Shown one piece after another: positions 1 through 10,121 of a stretch of DNA of 40,836 nucleotides (position 1 is the first letter of the stretch; the number at the start of each line of letters is the position of its first letter). The stretch lies in assembly GCA_012518675.1 (NCBI GenBank), contig JAAYRR010000032.1, forward strand, positions 1 through 40,836, written 5' to 3'. The position numbers and the translations under genes are program-made. This stretch comes from Bacillota bacterium. GTDB lineage: Bacteria > Bacillota > Dethiobacteria > DTU022 > UBA8154. Below the pieces are notes generated by a model, which saw nothing but the letters and a program-made list of their open reading frames with translations, was not told the origin of the DNA and ran no database searches.

Positions 1-696
1 CGCCTGCCGGGGATCACCGGGGCCACCGGCCAGGACCAGCCCGTCCGGTTTAAGGCCTACAATGTCCTGTATAGGGAACCCGGCCGGGACGACGGTTAGG
101 CGGTAGCCTCCTTGGTGCAGCAGGTGCAGCAGCTTCAGCTGCAGGCCCAAATCCAAAACAACAAGGTGGGGGACACTGTGGTCATAGCTGTAGACCTTTG
201 GGGTGGTAACTGCAGAAACCAGATCCAGATCGGAAAGCAGGGGTGCTTTCCTTGTTTTTTCTAAAAGGATATTTTCAGGTGTATCTGCAGTGGTGATAAT
301 TCCCCGCAGGCTGCCTTTTTCCCGGATTAAACGTGCCAGGGCTCTGGTGTCGACCCCATCCATGGCGATAATGTTTTGTTCCTGCAGGTAGTCCCCCAAG
401 GACTTTACCGTTCGCCAGTTGCTGGGTGTCGGGCAGATTTCGCGCGCAATAAAGCCCCTTAAAAAGGGGCTGCGGGAGGCAAAATCTTCCTCATTAATAC
501 CATAATTACCCATTAGCGGGAAGGTCATCGTTAGGATGTGGCCGCAGGAGGCAGGATCGGTGATAATTTCCTGATAGCCAGTCATGCTTGTATTAAAAAC
601 AATTTCGCCAAGGGCTTCGCCCGCGGCTCCCCGGGAGATGCCTTTAAAAAGGGAACCGTCCTCCAGAACGAGCTTGGCTTTCAGAGTTGCACACAT
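1..696 (-). CDS. carA: carbamoyl-phosphate synthase small subunit, 3' end truncated by window edge
   Basis: Reverse strand reads MCATLKAKLVLEDGSLFKGISRGAAGEALGEIVFNTSMTGYQEIITDPASCGHILTMTFPLMGNYGI..., a typical CarA N-terminus. RBS AGGAGG lies 7 nt upstream of the ATG. Absent from the ORF track because it is open at the edge. Confidence 0.95.
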   Translation of the reverse strand, partial: MCATLKAKLVLEDGSLFKGISRGAAGEALGEIVFNTSMTGYQEIITDPASCGHILTMTFPLMGNYGINEEDFASRSPFLRGFIAREICPTPSNWRTVKSLGDYLQEQNIIAMDGVDTRALARLIREKGSLRGIITTADTPENILLEKTRKAPLLSDLDLVSAVTTPKVYSYDHSVPHLVVLDLGLQLKLLHLLHQGGYRLTVVPAGFPIQDIVGLKPDGLVLAGGPGDPRQA

Positions 697-697
697 T

Positions 698-798
698 AAA
701 AAACCTCCTGACGCCGGAGTCGGCCCAGGAGGTTAAAAGCCACCATTACATACGTAACCTGTTAACTCCTTTCCAGCCTCTCCGGACTGGTTTAAAGG
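698..798 (-). promoter_or_regulatory. PyrR-type attenuator leader of carA (PyrR-binding hairpin plus terminator)
   Basis: Minus strand has CCTTTAAACCAGTCCGGAGAGGCTGGAAAGG (768-798), the canonical PyrR-binding stem-loop. It is followed by the terminator-like AACCTCCTG...CAGGAGGTTTTTTA (698-734). Confidence 0.8.
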
Positions 799-1023
799 AT
801 CTTATTACGTTCATCCTATTTTAGCAATTGCCGGTTTGGATGTCAATAAAAATATGCGCACTAAAAGAATTATTTCCTCCGGTAAAATTATATGATAAGA
901 TGTTAAAGGGCTGTATCGCCCGGCCTATGCTCATTTTTATTGGTTTTTACCTCCCCTGTACGGTTGTAAAACATCTTGTTATAAAACTAAGGCTACAAAA
1001 AGCATATTTTCCGGGGTGGTTTA

Positions 1024-1467
1024 ATGATCCAGCTCATTGGGGACGAGGTCGGCAAGCAATTACCTTATATTCTGGAGGAATCCAACCAAAGGTTGCGCCT
1101 TTTTGCAATCGGTGCCCGGGATTCGTCACTGCAGTCTTGGGTCTTGGGTAAGCGGCTGGCGGAAATTCTTTTTAAAAGTTATGCCTGTGAAGTTGAATGG
1201 GAACGGGAAGAAATTTTTGGCCTGTGGCTACTTTATGTGCCCCAACTTGATCTTTGGGGGACCGGGGATACTAAGGAAGAAGCTGTGGAAGATCTGGTTG
1301 CGGCAGCAGAAGACTACCGGGAAGTTTACCTGCAGTGTATTTCTTTCTATTTGAGCGCCGGGCGTGAAAAGCACCTGCCCTATGTGCTGCGCCTGGTACT
1401 GGCCGGGGATGACAAGGAAAAGATTAAAGCATTTTTGGGGTTACATAAACAGAAAGGCCGGGTATGA
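1024..1467 (+). CDS. hypothetical protein with a HicB-like region
   Basis: 147 aa ORF. The segment FGLWLLYVPQLDLWGTGDTKEEAVEDLVAAAEDYREVYL resembles HicB-like folds. No HicA partner is adjacent. Stop is next to the TTG start of the following CDS. Confidence 0.6.
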   Translation: MIQLIGDEVGKQLPYILEESNQRLRLFAIGARDSSLQSWVLGKRLAEILFKSYACEVEWEREEIFGLWLLYVPQLDLWGTGDTKEEAVEDLVAAAEDYREVYLQCISFYLSAGREKHLPYVLRLVLAGDDKEKIKAFLGLHKQKGRV

Positions 1468-1468
1468 A

Positions 1469-2182
1469 TTGAACCGCCTTGCACGCAAACGGTTATTGGC
1501 TACTGTAAAAAGAACCATGATCAAATACGCGATGCTGCAGGCCGGGGACCGGGTGGCTTTGGGTGTTTCCGGGGGCCGGGACAGCAGTGCCCTGCTTTAT
1601 ATCTTTTCCCGGATACAGTCCCAGGTTCCTTTTAAATTTTCCCTGCAGGCTGTTTACATCGATCTGGGTTGGGAAATGGATACTTCTCCTTTGGAAAACA
1701 TTTGTTCCCGCCTGCAGGTGCCCCTGCATCGCGAAAAGACATTGATCAGGAAAATTGTTTTTGATAAGCGCCGGGAAAAGAACCCTTGTTCCCTGTGCGC
1801 CAAACTACGGCGGGGAGCCCTCCACCAGGCTGCCCGGGACTTGGGTTGTAACCGGGTGGCCTTGGGGCACCATCTTGACGATCTGCTCCAGACCTATTTT
1901 TTAAACCTTATTTTTACAGGCAGAATGAAAACCTTTAAACCCACTACTTATCTTAACCGCCAGGATCTTTACCTGATCCGGCCATTAATTTACCTGCCCC
2001 AAAAAACGCTTTTTTCTTTGGCGCAGCAGGAAAACCTGCCGGCGATCAAAAATACCTGCCCGATGGCCGGGGAAACAAAAAGGCAGGAAATGAAGGAACT
2101 GGTAGATTGTATGGTGGCCCGCTATCCTTTTTTTTATGACAGGTTTATTACAGCGTTGGAAAAAAGCAGTTTCTGGCCTTGA
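1469..2182 (+). CDS. PP-loop ATPase, TtcA/TilS-like tRNA thiolation family
   Basis: SGGRDS PP-loop motif, CSLCAKLRRG, ALGHHLDDLLQT. TTG start immediately after the upstream TGA; the track's 1364 ATG would overlap the upstream CDS. Confidence 0.8.
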   Translation: MNRLARKRLLATVKRTMIKYAMLQAGDRVALGVSGGRDSSALLYIFSRIQSQVPFKFSLQAVYIDLGWEMDTSPLENICSRLQVPLHREKTLIRKIVFDKRREKNPCSLCAKLRRGALHQAARDLGCNRVALGHHLDDLLQTYFLNLIFTGRMKTFKPTTYLNRQDLYLIRPLIYLPQKTLFSLAQQENLPAIKNTCPMAGETKRQEMKELVDCMVARYPFFYDRFITALEKSSFWP

Positions 2183-2274
2183 TTGTCGCCCCCTTGGCCG
2201 GTATGGCGGGAGTGAAGATAAAATAAGGTGAACATAGTGTAAATATATACCCAGGGAAAGGAGCAGTCAGCATC

Positions 2275-3006
2275 TTGTCACCAGAAAAATTGTGCCGGGA
2301 ATTAGTGGACTGGTTAAAGGATATGGTTTTTTCTTCAGGGGGCCGGGGGGGTATCTACGGTTTGAGCGGCGGCCTTGATTCTGCTGTGGTGGCGCTGTTG
2401 TGCAAAAGGGCTTTCGGTGCCGACTGCCTGGCGTTGATGATGCCCTGTTTCGGTCCAAAAACGGAACTGGAACATGCTGTTCTTCTTGCTGAAAAATTTG
2501 CAATACCTTATAAAATTGTAAATTTGGAAGGGGTCTTTACACAGCTGCTGCAGGCCTTAGAGGGGGAAAAAGGGCAAAAAGACCCCCAGAGCATGGCGGC
2601 GGTGAACATCAAACCCCGCCTGCGCATGACCTCCCTTTATTACTGGTCTGCACGTAAACATTATCGGGTGATCGGCACTGGCAATAAAAGTGAGATCCTT
2701 ACCGGCTATTTTACCAAACACGGTGATTCCGGGGTAGACTTGGAGCCGCTAGGCGATCTTTTAAAAGAAGAAGTGTGGACGCTGGCCGACTACTTGGGTG
2801 TTCCCCGGGAAATAACGGCTAAAAAACCCACAGCCGGCCTCTGGAAAGGGCAGACAGATGAGGTTGAAATGGGTTTTTCTTACAAAGAACTGGACAGCTG
2901 TTTAAGAGGGGAACAAACAGAACCTGCCCTGCAGGAAAAAATTGCTGCCTTGCAGCAGGCCAGTGCCCATAAACGGACAATGCCGCCAATTTTTTTGCGG
3001 AAATAG
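2275..3006 (+). CDS. nadE: NAD synthetase
   Basis: GLSGGLDSAVVALLCKRAFG, RVIGTGNKSEILTGYFTKHGDSGVDLEPLGDLLKEEVW, TAGLWKGQTDEVEMG; TTG start after AAGGAG. Confidence 0.93.
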   Translation: MSPEKLCRELVDWLKDMVFSSGGRGGIYGLSGGLDSAVVALLCKRAFGADCLALMMPCFGPKTELEHAVLLAEKFAIPYKIVNLEGVFTQLLQALEGEKGQKDPQSMAAVNIKPRLRMTSLYYWSARKHYRVIGTGNKSEILTGYFTKHGDSGVDLEPLGDLLKEEVWTLADYLGVPREITAKKPTAGLWKGQTDEVEMGFSYKELDSCLRGEQTEPALQEKIAALQQASAHKRTMPPIFLRK

Positions 3007-3189
3007 TTTTGAAGAATTAAACAACGGGGCCGGCTAATCGCGCCGTTGCCCCACAGGGGGCTGCTGCCCCCGGAAAACCGGGGGCAAACTGTATTAGCCT
3101 TGGGAAAGGGCTTGGGAAATTTAAAAGGGTTTGCTGCCGTCCCCGGGGCTAAGCAGGCCGCGCCGCCCTTTACCGCAAAGGGGATGGTC

Positions 3190-3216
3190 GCAAAAAGGGG
3201 TGCAGGCCCCTTTTGC
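3190..3216 (-). terminator. bidirectional hairpin terminator downstream of galT-like gene
   Basis: GCAAAAAGGGG-tgcagg-CCCCTTTTGC inverted repeat 14 bp beyond the 3' end of the minus-strand CDS. Confidence 0.6.
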
Positions 3217-3229
3217 CTGGAAAAACCGC

Positions 3230-4279
3230 CTATTTTTCTCCTTTCCCCCAAAGCTCCCGCAGCTCTGCACATTGGGTTTCCGGACGGATGACGGTCACGG
3301 GTTCCTGCAGGCTCATCTGCATGGCGTTAATGTCCGACGGTTTTTCCTGCGGGTTCAAATAGGTCCGGGGAACAAAGCGGGCATGCAGGGAAAAATATTT
3401 TTCTGCCTCCCCTACAGGGGCAAAAAACAGCCCCATATTAAAACTGGCGATGCCCATTTCCTCAAAATAGGCAAACAGGCGCTGTAGGCCGGCTACCAGA
3501 TCTTGCAGCGTATCCTCCTGGCAATCAGCGATCGTCTTGACTTCGGGGAAAACAACCATAAATTCCCCCAAAAGACCCTGGGGGACAAAAGGGGTTAACC
3601 AGTGTCCCGCCCCTGTGCTGCCGATAAAGCGTTTCCCTAATTTTTTCTCTACAGCGCAAAGTTCCTGCCAGTAATTTTTGCCATGTTCCCTGTAAAAATT
3701 TTGGCTGTGTTCCAAGGTTTTGCGGTAAAGATTACCCGGAAAGCCCGTAACGATAATCTGCAGGTGAGGGTGGACAAGCCCCCCTCCGGAGGGAGGCATA
3801 TAGTTCCAGATGATTAGTTGGTAAGGCAGGCGGCCGTTTTCCCGGGCGGCGGCCCGGCGGGCAAAATCCAGGCCGGCAACCAGGGCGTCCTTTAAAAGTG
3901 GGGTTGTCATTTTTTCCAAGGGAACAATATGCGCCCTGCTCATTACAGCCAAAGCGCTGTATTGATCGTAAGGGGCGATATTGGGAATAATCGTCGTCTG
4001 GCCTCTTTTAAGCCGGCCTTCCGGTATAAACTGCGGGGGATATTGGGGGGTAACCTTTGCCAAATTTTCCGGGCAGAAAGGGCAGCGGCTGCGGTTTTCA
4101 GGGGTATCCCAGGCCAAAAAATCTTCCTTTTGCATCCTAATCACGCCAAAATGAGCCAGCCTGCCGCTTTCACCCGTCAAGGGATCGGTGCGTATTTCCG
4201 TTTCGATCTTTTGGGGGCGGAAGTCCTCCCGGGGATCCAGCAGGTCTGTATAAACTACCTCTTTATTAAATTTTAGCAT
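3230..4279 (-). CDS. galT: galactose-1-phosphate uridylyltransferase-like (HIT superfamily)
   Basis: RCPFCPENL, VMSRAHIVPLEKM, GGGLVHPHLQIIVT. ATG at 4279 (MLKFNKEVVY) has the best RBS spacing; the track start is 4300. Confidence 0.75.
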   Translation of the reverse strand: MLKFNKEVVYTDLLDPREDFRPQKIETEIRTDPLTGESGRLAHFGVIRMQKEDFLAWDTPENRSRCPFCPENLAKVTPQYPPQFIPEGRLKRGQTTIIPNIAPYDQYSALAVMSRAHIVPLEKMTTPLLKDALVAGLDFARRAAARENGRLPYQLIIWNYMPPSGGGLVHPHLQIIVTGFPGNLYRKTLEHSQNFYREHGKNYWQELCAVEKKLGKRFIGSTGAGHWLTPFVPQGLLGEFMVVFPEVKTIADCQEDTLQDLVAGLQRLFAYFEEMGIASFNMGLFFAPVGEAEKYFSLHARFVPRTYLNPQEKPSDINAMQMSLQEPVTVIRPETQCAELRELWGKGEK

Positions 4280-4528
4280 GGCATTCATCCTTTCCAGCAT
4301 AAACCTTCGAAGCCAAGAGTCAAGACTCTTTATTATTTTAATATTCTTTACAAAGGGCGGGATTCCTGTTGGAATCCGCGCCGGTTTGGAATATAATATA
4401 AGTATACAGGCAAATGCAGCAGCAATAAAGGCTGGGAACAGCGTTTTGTTTTCAGCCGGGGGATTGCACGAACCGGGTATTAGTCCTTAATTGCTTGCAA
4501 ATGGGAGTAAAATCTCTAATCTTGCTTA

Positions 4529-4557
4529 TTGCCTGCCGGGGTTGGATGTGCTAAAAT
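4529..4557 (+). promoter_or_regulatory. putative sigma-A promoter upstream of tig
   Basis: TTGCCT-N17-TAAAAT. Confidence 0.4.
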
Positions 4558-4782
4558 GTAATAAAGTTCTGGAAATATTGCTGTATATTTTTAGCAGTCG
4601 CCTTGGCGACATCTTTTATTTCTTGGGCTTGAAATTATCGTGGCCTTGTGGTAAATAAAAGTTGGGGCCGGGAAATAGGTGTCTAGCCAGGCCGCGCCGG
4701 CAGCCTTTATAACTGCCGGCCGGGCGATCCGGCAACACCAAAGGCCAAGTTTCTGCTAAATTCATGGAGGTGGGCATAATAA

Positions 4783-6201
4783 GTGTACAGGTGGGAAAAA
4801 ATAGACAACAATAAAGTCCGTATGGAAATTGAAATTCCCGATACAGAAGTCAATGCTGCCCTGGATCAGGCTTATCGCAAGGTTGTAAAGGGGATTAACC
4901 TGCCGGGTTTCCGTAAGGGAAAGGTGCCGCGCAGGGTGTTGGAATCACGTTTTGGACCAGAAATTCTTTATGAAGAAGCATTGGAAATACTGGTTAACCC
5001 CGGCTACAGCAAAGCGGTAAAGGAATGTCAGTTGGAACCGATCGACCAGCCCGAATTTGAGCTGGTGCAGATTGAAAAAGATAAACCGCTTATCTTTAAG
5101 GTTACCGTTGACGTCAAGCCTGAAGTTGAGCTGTGTGATTATAAAGGAATTACTGTTGAACATGTCAGGGAAGAGGTTACCCCTGAAGATATGGAACGGT
5201 ACCTGGAATCCCTGCTTGAACAACATGCCCGCCTGGTTACTGTGGAGGATGCAGAACTGCAGGAAAAAGATCTGGCCGTGTTAGATTTTGAGGGTAAAAT
5301 TGACGGTAACCCCTTTGAAGGCGGTGTATCAGAAAACTATTCCCTGGAGATCGGATCGCATACTTTTATCCCGGGTTTTGAGGAACAGCTTTTGGGCGCC
5401 CGCAAGGATGAAAAAAGGGAAGTGAAGGCCACTTTCCCGGAAGATTATTTTCGTGAAGAACTGGCGGGTAAGGAGGCGGTTTTTGAAGTATTGATCAAAG
5501 AAATTAAAAGGCCGCAGCTACCGGAGTTAAACGACGATTTTGTCCAGGAGCTGACAGAGGAGTTTTCCACGTTGGAGGAATTCAAAGCTGATGTGGAACA
5601 GAAACTCAAAACGTCGCTGGAACACAGGCAAAAGGTGGCGTTGGAAAGTAAAATAATCGAAAAAGCTGCTGAAAATTCCAAGGTGGATGTGCCGGAAGTG
5701 TTAATTGAAAGAGAACTGGAGGCTTCCTTAGCAGAATTTGAATATTATCTGCGTATGCAGGGCCTTGATTTGGAAAGATACGGGGAACTGCTGGAGGGGG
5801 GCCTGGAAGAACTAAAAAAAGAACGCCGGGTAGATGCTACCAAACATGCCCGGGCAAATCTGGTTCTGGATGCCATTATCAAGCAGGAAGGCATTACGGC
5901 TTCTGAAGAAGAAATTGAAAAACAGATCCGGGAGATTGCTGACCGGCAGGAGGTTGACGTAGCCGGTATTAAGGAACAGTTTTCCAAACAGGGGCGTCTG
6001 GATATTATGGCGCATGAAATTCGTTACCGTAAAGTGATTGACCTGTTGGTTAAACATGCAAACGTGATCGAGGTTGAAAAGGCTGCTGCAGAAGAAGAGG
6101 CAACAGATGAAAAGGATACAGTAGCGGCCCGCGAAACAGAGGCAGATGCGCAGGCAGGGGCTTTCCCGGCTGAGAATAGTCCTGAAAAGCCGGAGGCCTG
6201 A
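4783..6201 (+). CDS. tig: trigger factor
   Basis: MEIEIPDTEVNAALDQAYRKVVKGINLPGFRKGKVPRRVLESRFG, FKBP-type and C-terminal domains; directly upstream of clpP-clpX. Confidence 0.95.
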   Translation: MYRWEKIDNNKVRMEIEIPDTEVNAALDQAYRKVVKGINLPGFRKGKVPRRVLESRFGPEILYEEALEILVNPGYSKAVKECQLEPIDQPEFELVQIEKDKPLIFKVTVDVKPEVELCDYKGITVEHVREEVTPEDMERYLESLLEQHARLVTVEDAELQEKDLAVLDFEGKIDGNPFEGGVSENYSLEIGSHTFIPGFEEQLLGARKDEKREVKATFPEDYFREELAGKEAVFEVLIKEIKRPQLPELNDDFVQELTEEFSTLEEFKADVEQKLKTSLEHRQKVALESKIIEKAAENSKVDVPEVLIERELEASLAEFEYYLRMQGLDLERYGELLEGGLEELKKERRVDATKHARANLVLDAIIKQEGITASEEEIEKQIREIADRQEVDVAGIKEQFSKQGRLDIMAHEIRYRKVIDLLVKHANVIEVEKAAAEEEATDEKDTVAARETEADAQAGAFPAENSPEKPEA

Positions 6202-6231
6202 CTGCCAACAGCCCGGCAAACAAATAGTTAG

Positions 6232-6260
6232 TTGTAAAACGGAATAGGGCAGGCTATAAT
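6232..6260 (+). promoter_or_regulatory. putative sigma-A promoter of clpP
   Basis: TTGTAA (6232-6237)-N17-TATAAT (6255-6260). It would make the track ATG at 6261 unusable and favour ATG 6291. Confidence 0.5.
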
Positions 6261-6290
6261 ATGGTTACTATTTCCAGAAGGGATGGAAAA

Positions 6291-6908
6291 ATGGAAGCGA
6301 ATAAAAATCTGATGCAGTTGGTTCCAATGGTCGTTGAACAAACAAGCCGTGGGGAAAGAGCGTACGATATTTACTCCCGGCTGTTAAAAGACAGGATTAT
6401 TTTTATTGGCACACCCGTTAACGATGTAATTGCCAATCTGATTATTGCCCAATTGCTGTTTTTGGAATCGGAAGATCCTGATAAAGATATTAACCTTTAT
6501 ATCAATACACCAGGCGGGGAAGTTTATTCCGGGATGGCTATCTATGATACCATTCAATATATCAAACCGGATGTTTCGACAATTTGTGTCGGTCTGGCTG
6601 CCAGTTTGGGAGCAGTCCTCTTGGCAGCAGGGACCAAAGGAAAACGTTTTGCACTCCCCAATTCACGCATTATGGTGCACCAACCCTTAGGGGGCGCCCG
6701 GGGGCAGGCTGTAGATATTGAAATTCATGCCCGGGAAATTTTACGCATCAGGGAAAGCCTGAACAGGATTCTTTCCCGGCATACCGGGCAGCCGGAAGAG
6801 CGTATCGCCAAGGATACGGATCGGGATTTTTTCATGTCTGCTGAGGCAGCGGTTGAATATGGCCTGGTGGATGCTGTCTTGGAGAAAAGGGAACTCGCAA
6901 AGAGGTGA
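6291..6908 (+). CDS. clpP: ATP-dependent Clp protease proteolytic subunit
   Basis: [63 protein letters not shown]. Confidence 0.96.
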   Translation: MEANKNLMQLVPMVVEQTSRGERAYDIYSRLLKDRIIFIGTPVNDVIANLIIAQLLFLESEDPDKDINLYINTPGGEVYSGMAIYDTIQYIKPDVSTICVGLAASLGAVLLAAGTKGKRFALPNSRIMVHQPLGGARGQAVDIEIHAREILRIRESLNRILSRHTGQPEERIAKDTDRDFFMSAEAAVEYGLVDAVLEKRELAKR

Positions 6909-6914
6909 GAAAAG

Positions 6915-8177
6915 ATGTTTAAGTTCAGTGATGAAAAGGGTCAGCTCAAGTGTTCCTTTTGTAGTAAAAGCCAGGAACAGGTCCGTAAACTGGTGGCCGG
7001 CCCGGGCGTTTATATCTGTGACGAATGCATTGAGCTTTGTAACGAAATCATCGAAGAAGAGTTGGGTGATGATTTTGAATTGAACCTGGTGGACTTGCCT
7101 AAACCGGCAGAAATACACGAAGTTCTCAATAAATATGTGATCGGGCAGGATGATGCCAAAAAAACACTGTCTGTGGCTGTCTACAATCACTACAAGCGGG
7201 TTAATGCTTCACAAAAGGTTGATGATGTCGAATTACAAAAGAGTAATATCGTCCTCATCGGGCCGACAGGGGTGGGAAAAACACTGCTGGCCCAAACCCT
7301 GGCACGTCTTCTTAACGTTCCCTTTGCTATTGCCGATGCCACATCGCTTACAGAGGCCGGCTACGTGGGGGAGGATGTGGAAAACATCCTTTTGAAATTG
7401 ATCCAATCAGCCGACTACGATCTGGAAAAGGCGGAAAAAGGGATCGTTTATATCGACGAATTTGACAAGATTGCCCGCAAGAGTGAAAACCCCTCCATTA
7501 CCAGGGACGTTTCCGGTGAAGGGGTACAGCAGGCTCTTTTAAAGATACTGGAAGGGACAATGGCCAGCGTTCCCCCCCAAGGGGGGCGCAAGCATCCCCA
7601 TCAGGAATTTATGCAGATCGATACTACTAACATTCTATTTATTTGCGGCGGTGCTTTCGATGGCCTGGAAAAAATAATTCTTAAGCGCACCGGTGCCGGG
7701 GGAATGGGCTTTGGCGCCGATATCCGGCCCAAGCTTGACCTAAAAATAGGCGACATTTTGCGCAAGGTGCACCCGGAAGACCTGATCAAATATGGTCTGA
7801 TCCCGGAATGTGTCGGGCGTCTGCAGGTTGTTGCCGTCCTGGATCTCTTGGACCGGGATTCCCTGGTCAGGATTTTAACAGAGCCGGTGAATGCCCTTGT
7901 TAAACAGTATAAGAAAATGTTTGAACTGGACGGCGTACAGCTGGAATTTAAGGAAGGCTCTTTGGAGGCTATTGCCGACGAGGCCACACGGCACAAAACA
8001 GGTGCCCGCGGGTTGCGCAGTATCATGGAAGGGTTTTTGTTGGATATTATGTATGAAATACCCTCCCGGGAAGACATCGACAAATGTATTATCACCCCCG
8101 GGGTGGTTCGCAAGGAAGAAAAACCACGGCTTCTAACCTCTGGAAAAAGGCAAAAAAAAGAGGTTTCAGCGTCCTAG
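6915..8177 (+). CDS. clpX: ATP-dependent Clp protease ATP-binding subunit ClpX
   Basis: N-terminal zinc-binding [30 protein letters not shown], Walker [20 protein letters not shown]. Confidence 0.97.
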   Translation: MFKFSDEKGQLKCSFCSKSQEQVRKLVAGPGVYICDECIELCNEIIEEELGDDFELNLVDLPKPAEIHEVLNKYVIGQDDAKKTLSVAVYNHYKRVNASQKVDDVELQKSNIVLIGPTGVGKTLLAQTLARLLNVPFAIADATSLTEAGYVGEDVENILLKLIQSADYDLEKAEKGIVYIDEFDKIARKSENPSITRDVSGEGVQQALLKILEGTMASVPPQGGRKHPHQEFMQIDTTNILFICGGAFDGLEKIILKRTGAGGMGFGADIRPKLDLKIGDILRKVHPEDLIKYGLIPECVGRLQVVAVLDLLDRDSLVRILTEPVNALVKQYKKMFELDGVQLEFKEGSLEAIADEATRHKTGARGLRSIMEGFLLDIMYEIPSREDIDKCIITPGVVRKEEKPRLLTSGKRQKKEVSAS

Positions 8178-8183
8178 CCTGCT

Positions 8184-8217
8184 AGGGTGGCCGCCGACGG
8201 TGGCCACCCTTTTTTTG
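8184..8217 (+). terminator. Rho-independent terminator after clpX
   Basis: AGGGTGGCC-gccgacggt-GGCCACCCT followed by TTTTTTT. Confidence 0.9.
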
Positions 8218-8330
8218 CAGCAAGCCAATTTTTAAGGTTTTATCTGCCCGGGATGGTTTATTTACCTCTTTCTCAGGAAATAATAGTGATAGATCTATAT
8301 CAGGTTTAACCTGAGAAGGAGGGAGGAGCA

Positions 8331-10040
8331 TTGTCCGGACTTTATGGTTGGACGGGTTTATTTGGTTTGCTGCAGATTGCCTTAGCGGTGATTATCGGTG
8401 TCTATTTTTGGAATCTTTTACGCAACCAAAGAGGAAACAAGGTCGCGGTGGAAAAGGAATCCTCTAAGGAAATGGAAGAACTGCACCGTTTACGGTCACT
8501 TTCCTTAACAGAACCCCTTGCAGAAAAGGTGCGCCCGGCTACTTTTACCCAGATTATCGGGCAGGAGGAAGGGTTGAAGGCCTTGCGGGCGGCACTTTGT
8601 GGTCCCAATCCACAACACGTTTTGCTCTACGGGCCGCCGGGGGTGGGAAAAACCGCAGCGGCGCGTCTGGTTTTGGGGGAAGCTAAAAATAACCGTTTTT
8701 CCCCCTTCACCCAAGAAGCCAAATTTGTGGAAGTTGATGCTACAACCCTGCGCTTTGACGAACGGGGCATCGCCGATCCACTGTTGGGTACCGTGCATGA
8801 CCCCATTTACCAGGGAGCCGGTCCTTTAGGGATGGCTGGTATACCCCAGCCCAAACCGGGGGCGGTCACCAAAGCCCATGGCGGTATTTTGTTTATCGAT
8901 GAAATCGGCGAACTGCACCCTGTGCAGATCAACAAGCTGCTCAAGGTGTTGGAAGACCGGATTGTTTTTCTGGAAAGCGCTTATTATAACAGTGAAGAGC
9001 GGAACATCCCCCGGCATATACACGAAATTTTTCAGAAGGGTTTGCCGGCAGATTTCCGCCTGATTGGCGCTACTACCAGGCAGCCTGAAGAATTGCCGCC
9101 GGCAATTCGATCCCGCTGCCTGGAAATATATTTTCGTATTCTCTCTCCCGCGGAGATTAGCACAATCGCTTTGAACGCTACCGCCCGGATAGGCTTTGAA
9201 ATTGATCCCAAAGCTTTGGAGGCGGTGTCTGCATTTGCTGTCAATGGACGGGATGCCGTGAATATGGTTCAGTTGGCGGCCGGGATTGCCCAAGTTGAAG
9301 GTAAAAAATTGCTTGATGTTGAGGATATGGAATGGGTAATTAACAATAGCAGGCTGCTGCCGCGGCTGGAAAGAAGGATTCCTGAGCAGCCCCAGATTGG
9401 CGTGGTGAACGGGCTGGCTGTTTACGGCCCCTATTTGGGGGCGCTTTTGGAAATAGAGGCTATTGTTACCCCGGTTGAACCGGGGAAAGGACGTTTGACG
9501 ATTACCGGTATTATTGAGGAGGAAGAGGTCGGTGCCCAGGGGCGGACGCTGCGGCGCAAGGGTGCCGCCCGGGCCTCGGTGGAAAATGTCCTCACTGTTT
9601 TGGGGCGGTTACTGGGAAAAAATATGCGCAACTATGATCTGCACCTTAATTTTCCCGGCGGTTTTCCCGTGGATGGCCCCTCGGCAGGGGTGGGCATTGC
9701 TGTTGCCATTTATTCTGCCCTGACAGGTCGTCCTGTTGATCATACTGTAGCCATGACCGGCGAGCTTTCGATCAGGGGGCTGGTCTGCCCTGTCGGCGGC
9801 GTGACAGTCAAAATTGACGCTGCCCGGGAGGCAGGTGCCCAGAAGGTTTTTATCCCCCAAAAAAATTGGCAGCAGATCTACAGTAATAGAGAAATAGAAG
9901 TAATTCCTGTCGGCCACCTGACGGAGATTTTGGAAAAGGCAATTGTTGAAAACACAAAACATGTACAGGTGCAACTCCGGCTGGAAAAGGAGCCCGGTAT
10001 GATAAACCCTCTTTCCTTTAATGCTAAAAGAGGGAATTAG
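8331..10040 (+). CDS. lonB: ATP-dependent protease LonB
   Basis: N-terminal TM segment, GPPGVGKT, Lon catalytic DGPSAG (Ser) and GGVTVK (Lys); TTG start after GGAGGGAGG. Confidence 0.93.
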   Translation: MSGLYGWTGLFGLLQIALAVIIGVYFWNLLRNQRGNKVAVEKESSKEMEELHRLRSLSLTEPLAEKVRPATFTQIIGQEEGLKALRAALCGPNPQHVLLYGPPGVGKTAAARLVLGEAKNNRFSPFTQEAKFVEVDATTLRFDERGIADPLLGTVHDPIYQGAGPLGMAGIPQPKPGAVTKAHGGILFIDEIGELHPVQINKLLKVLEDRIVFLESAYYNSEERNIPRHIHEIFQKGLPADFRLIGATTRQPEELPPAIRSRCLEIYFRILSPAEISTIALNATARIGFEIDPKALEAVSAFAVNGRDAVNMVQLAAGIAQVEGKKLLDVEDMEWVINNSRLLPRLERRIPEQPQIGVVNGLAVYGPYLGALLEIEAIVTPVEPGKGRLTITGIIEEEEVGAQGRTLRRKGAARASVENVLTVLGRLLGKNMRNYDLHLNFPGGFPVDGPSAGVGIAVAIYSALTGRPVDHTVAMTGELSIRGLVCPVGGVTVKIDAAREAGAQKVFIPQKNWQQIYSNREIEVIPVGHLTEILEKAIVENTKHVQVQLRLEKEPGMINPLSFNAKRGN

Positions 10041-10121
10041 ATTTAATTTATAGAATTAAAACAACGCCGGGCATTTAATTCTTTATCGCCGGGGAATTTT
10101 TGTTTGAGGGGAGGAAGAAAC

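Noticed and set aside
203-391. 62-aa + strand ORF
   Set aside because: Antisense to the clear carA coding sequence.
4592-4620. GTCGCCTTGGCGAC hairpin plus T-rich stretch as an attenuator of tig
   Set aside because: Stem is only five pairs with a tetraloop and a poor U tract; insufficient evidence.
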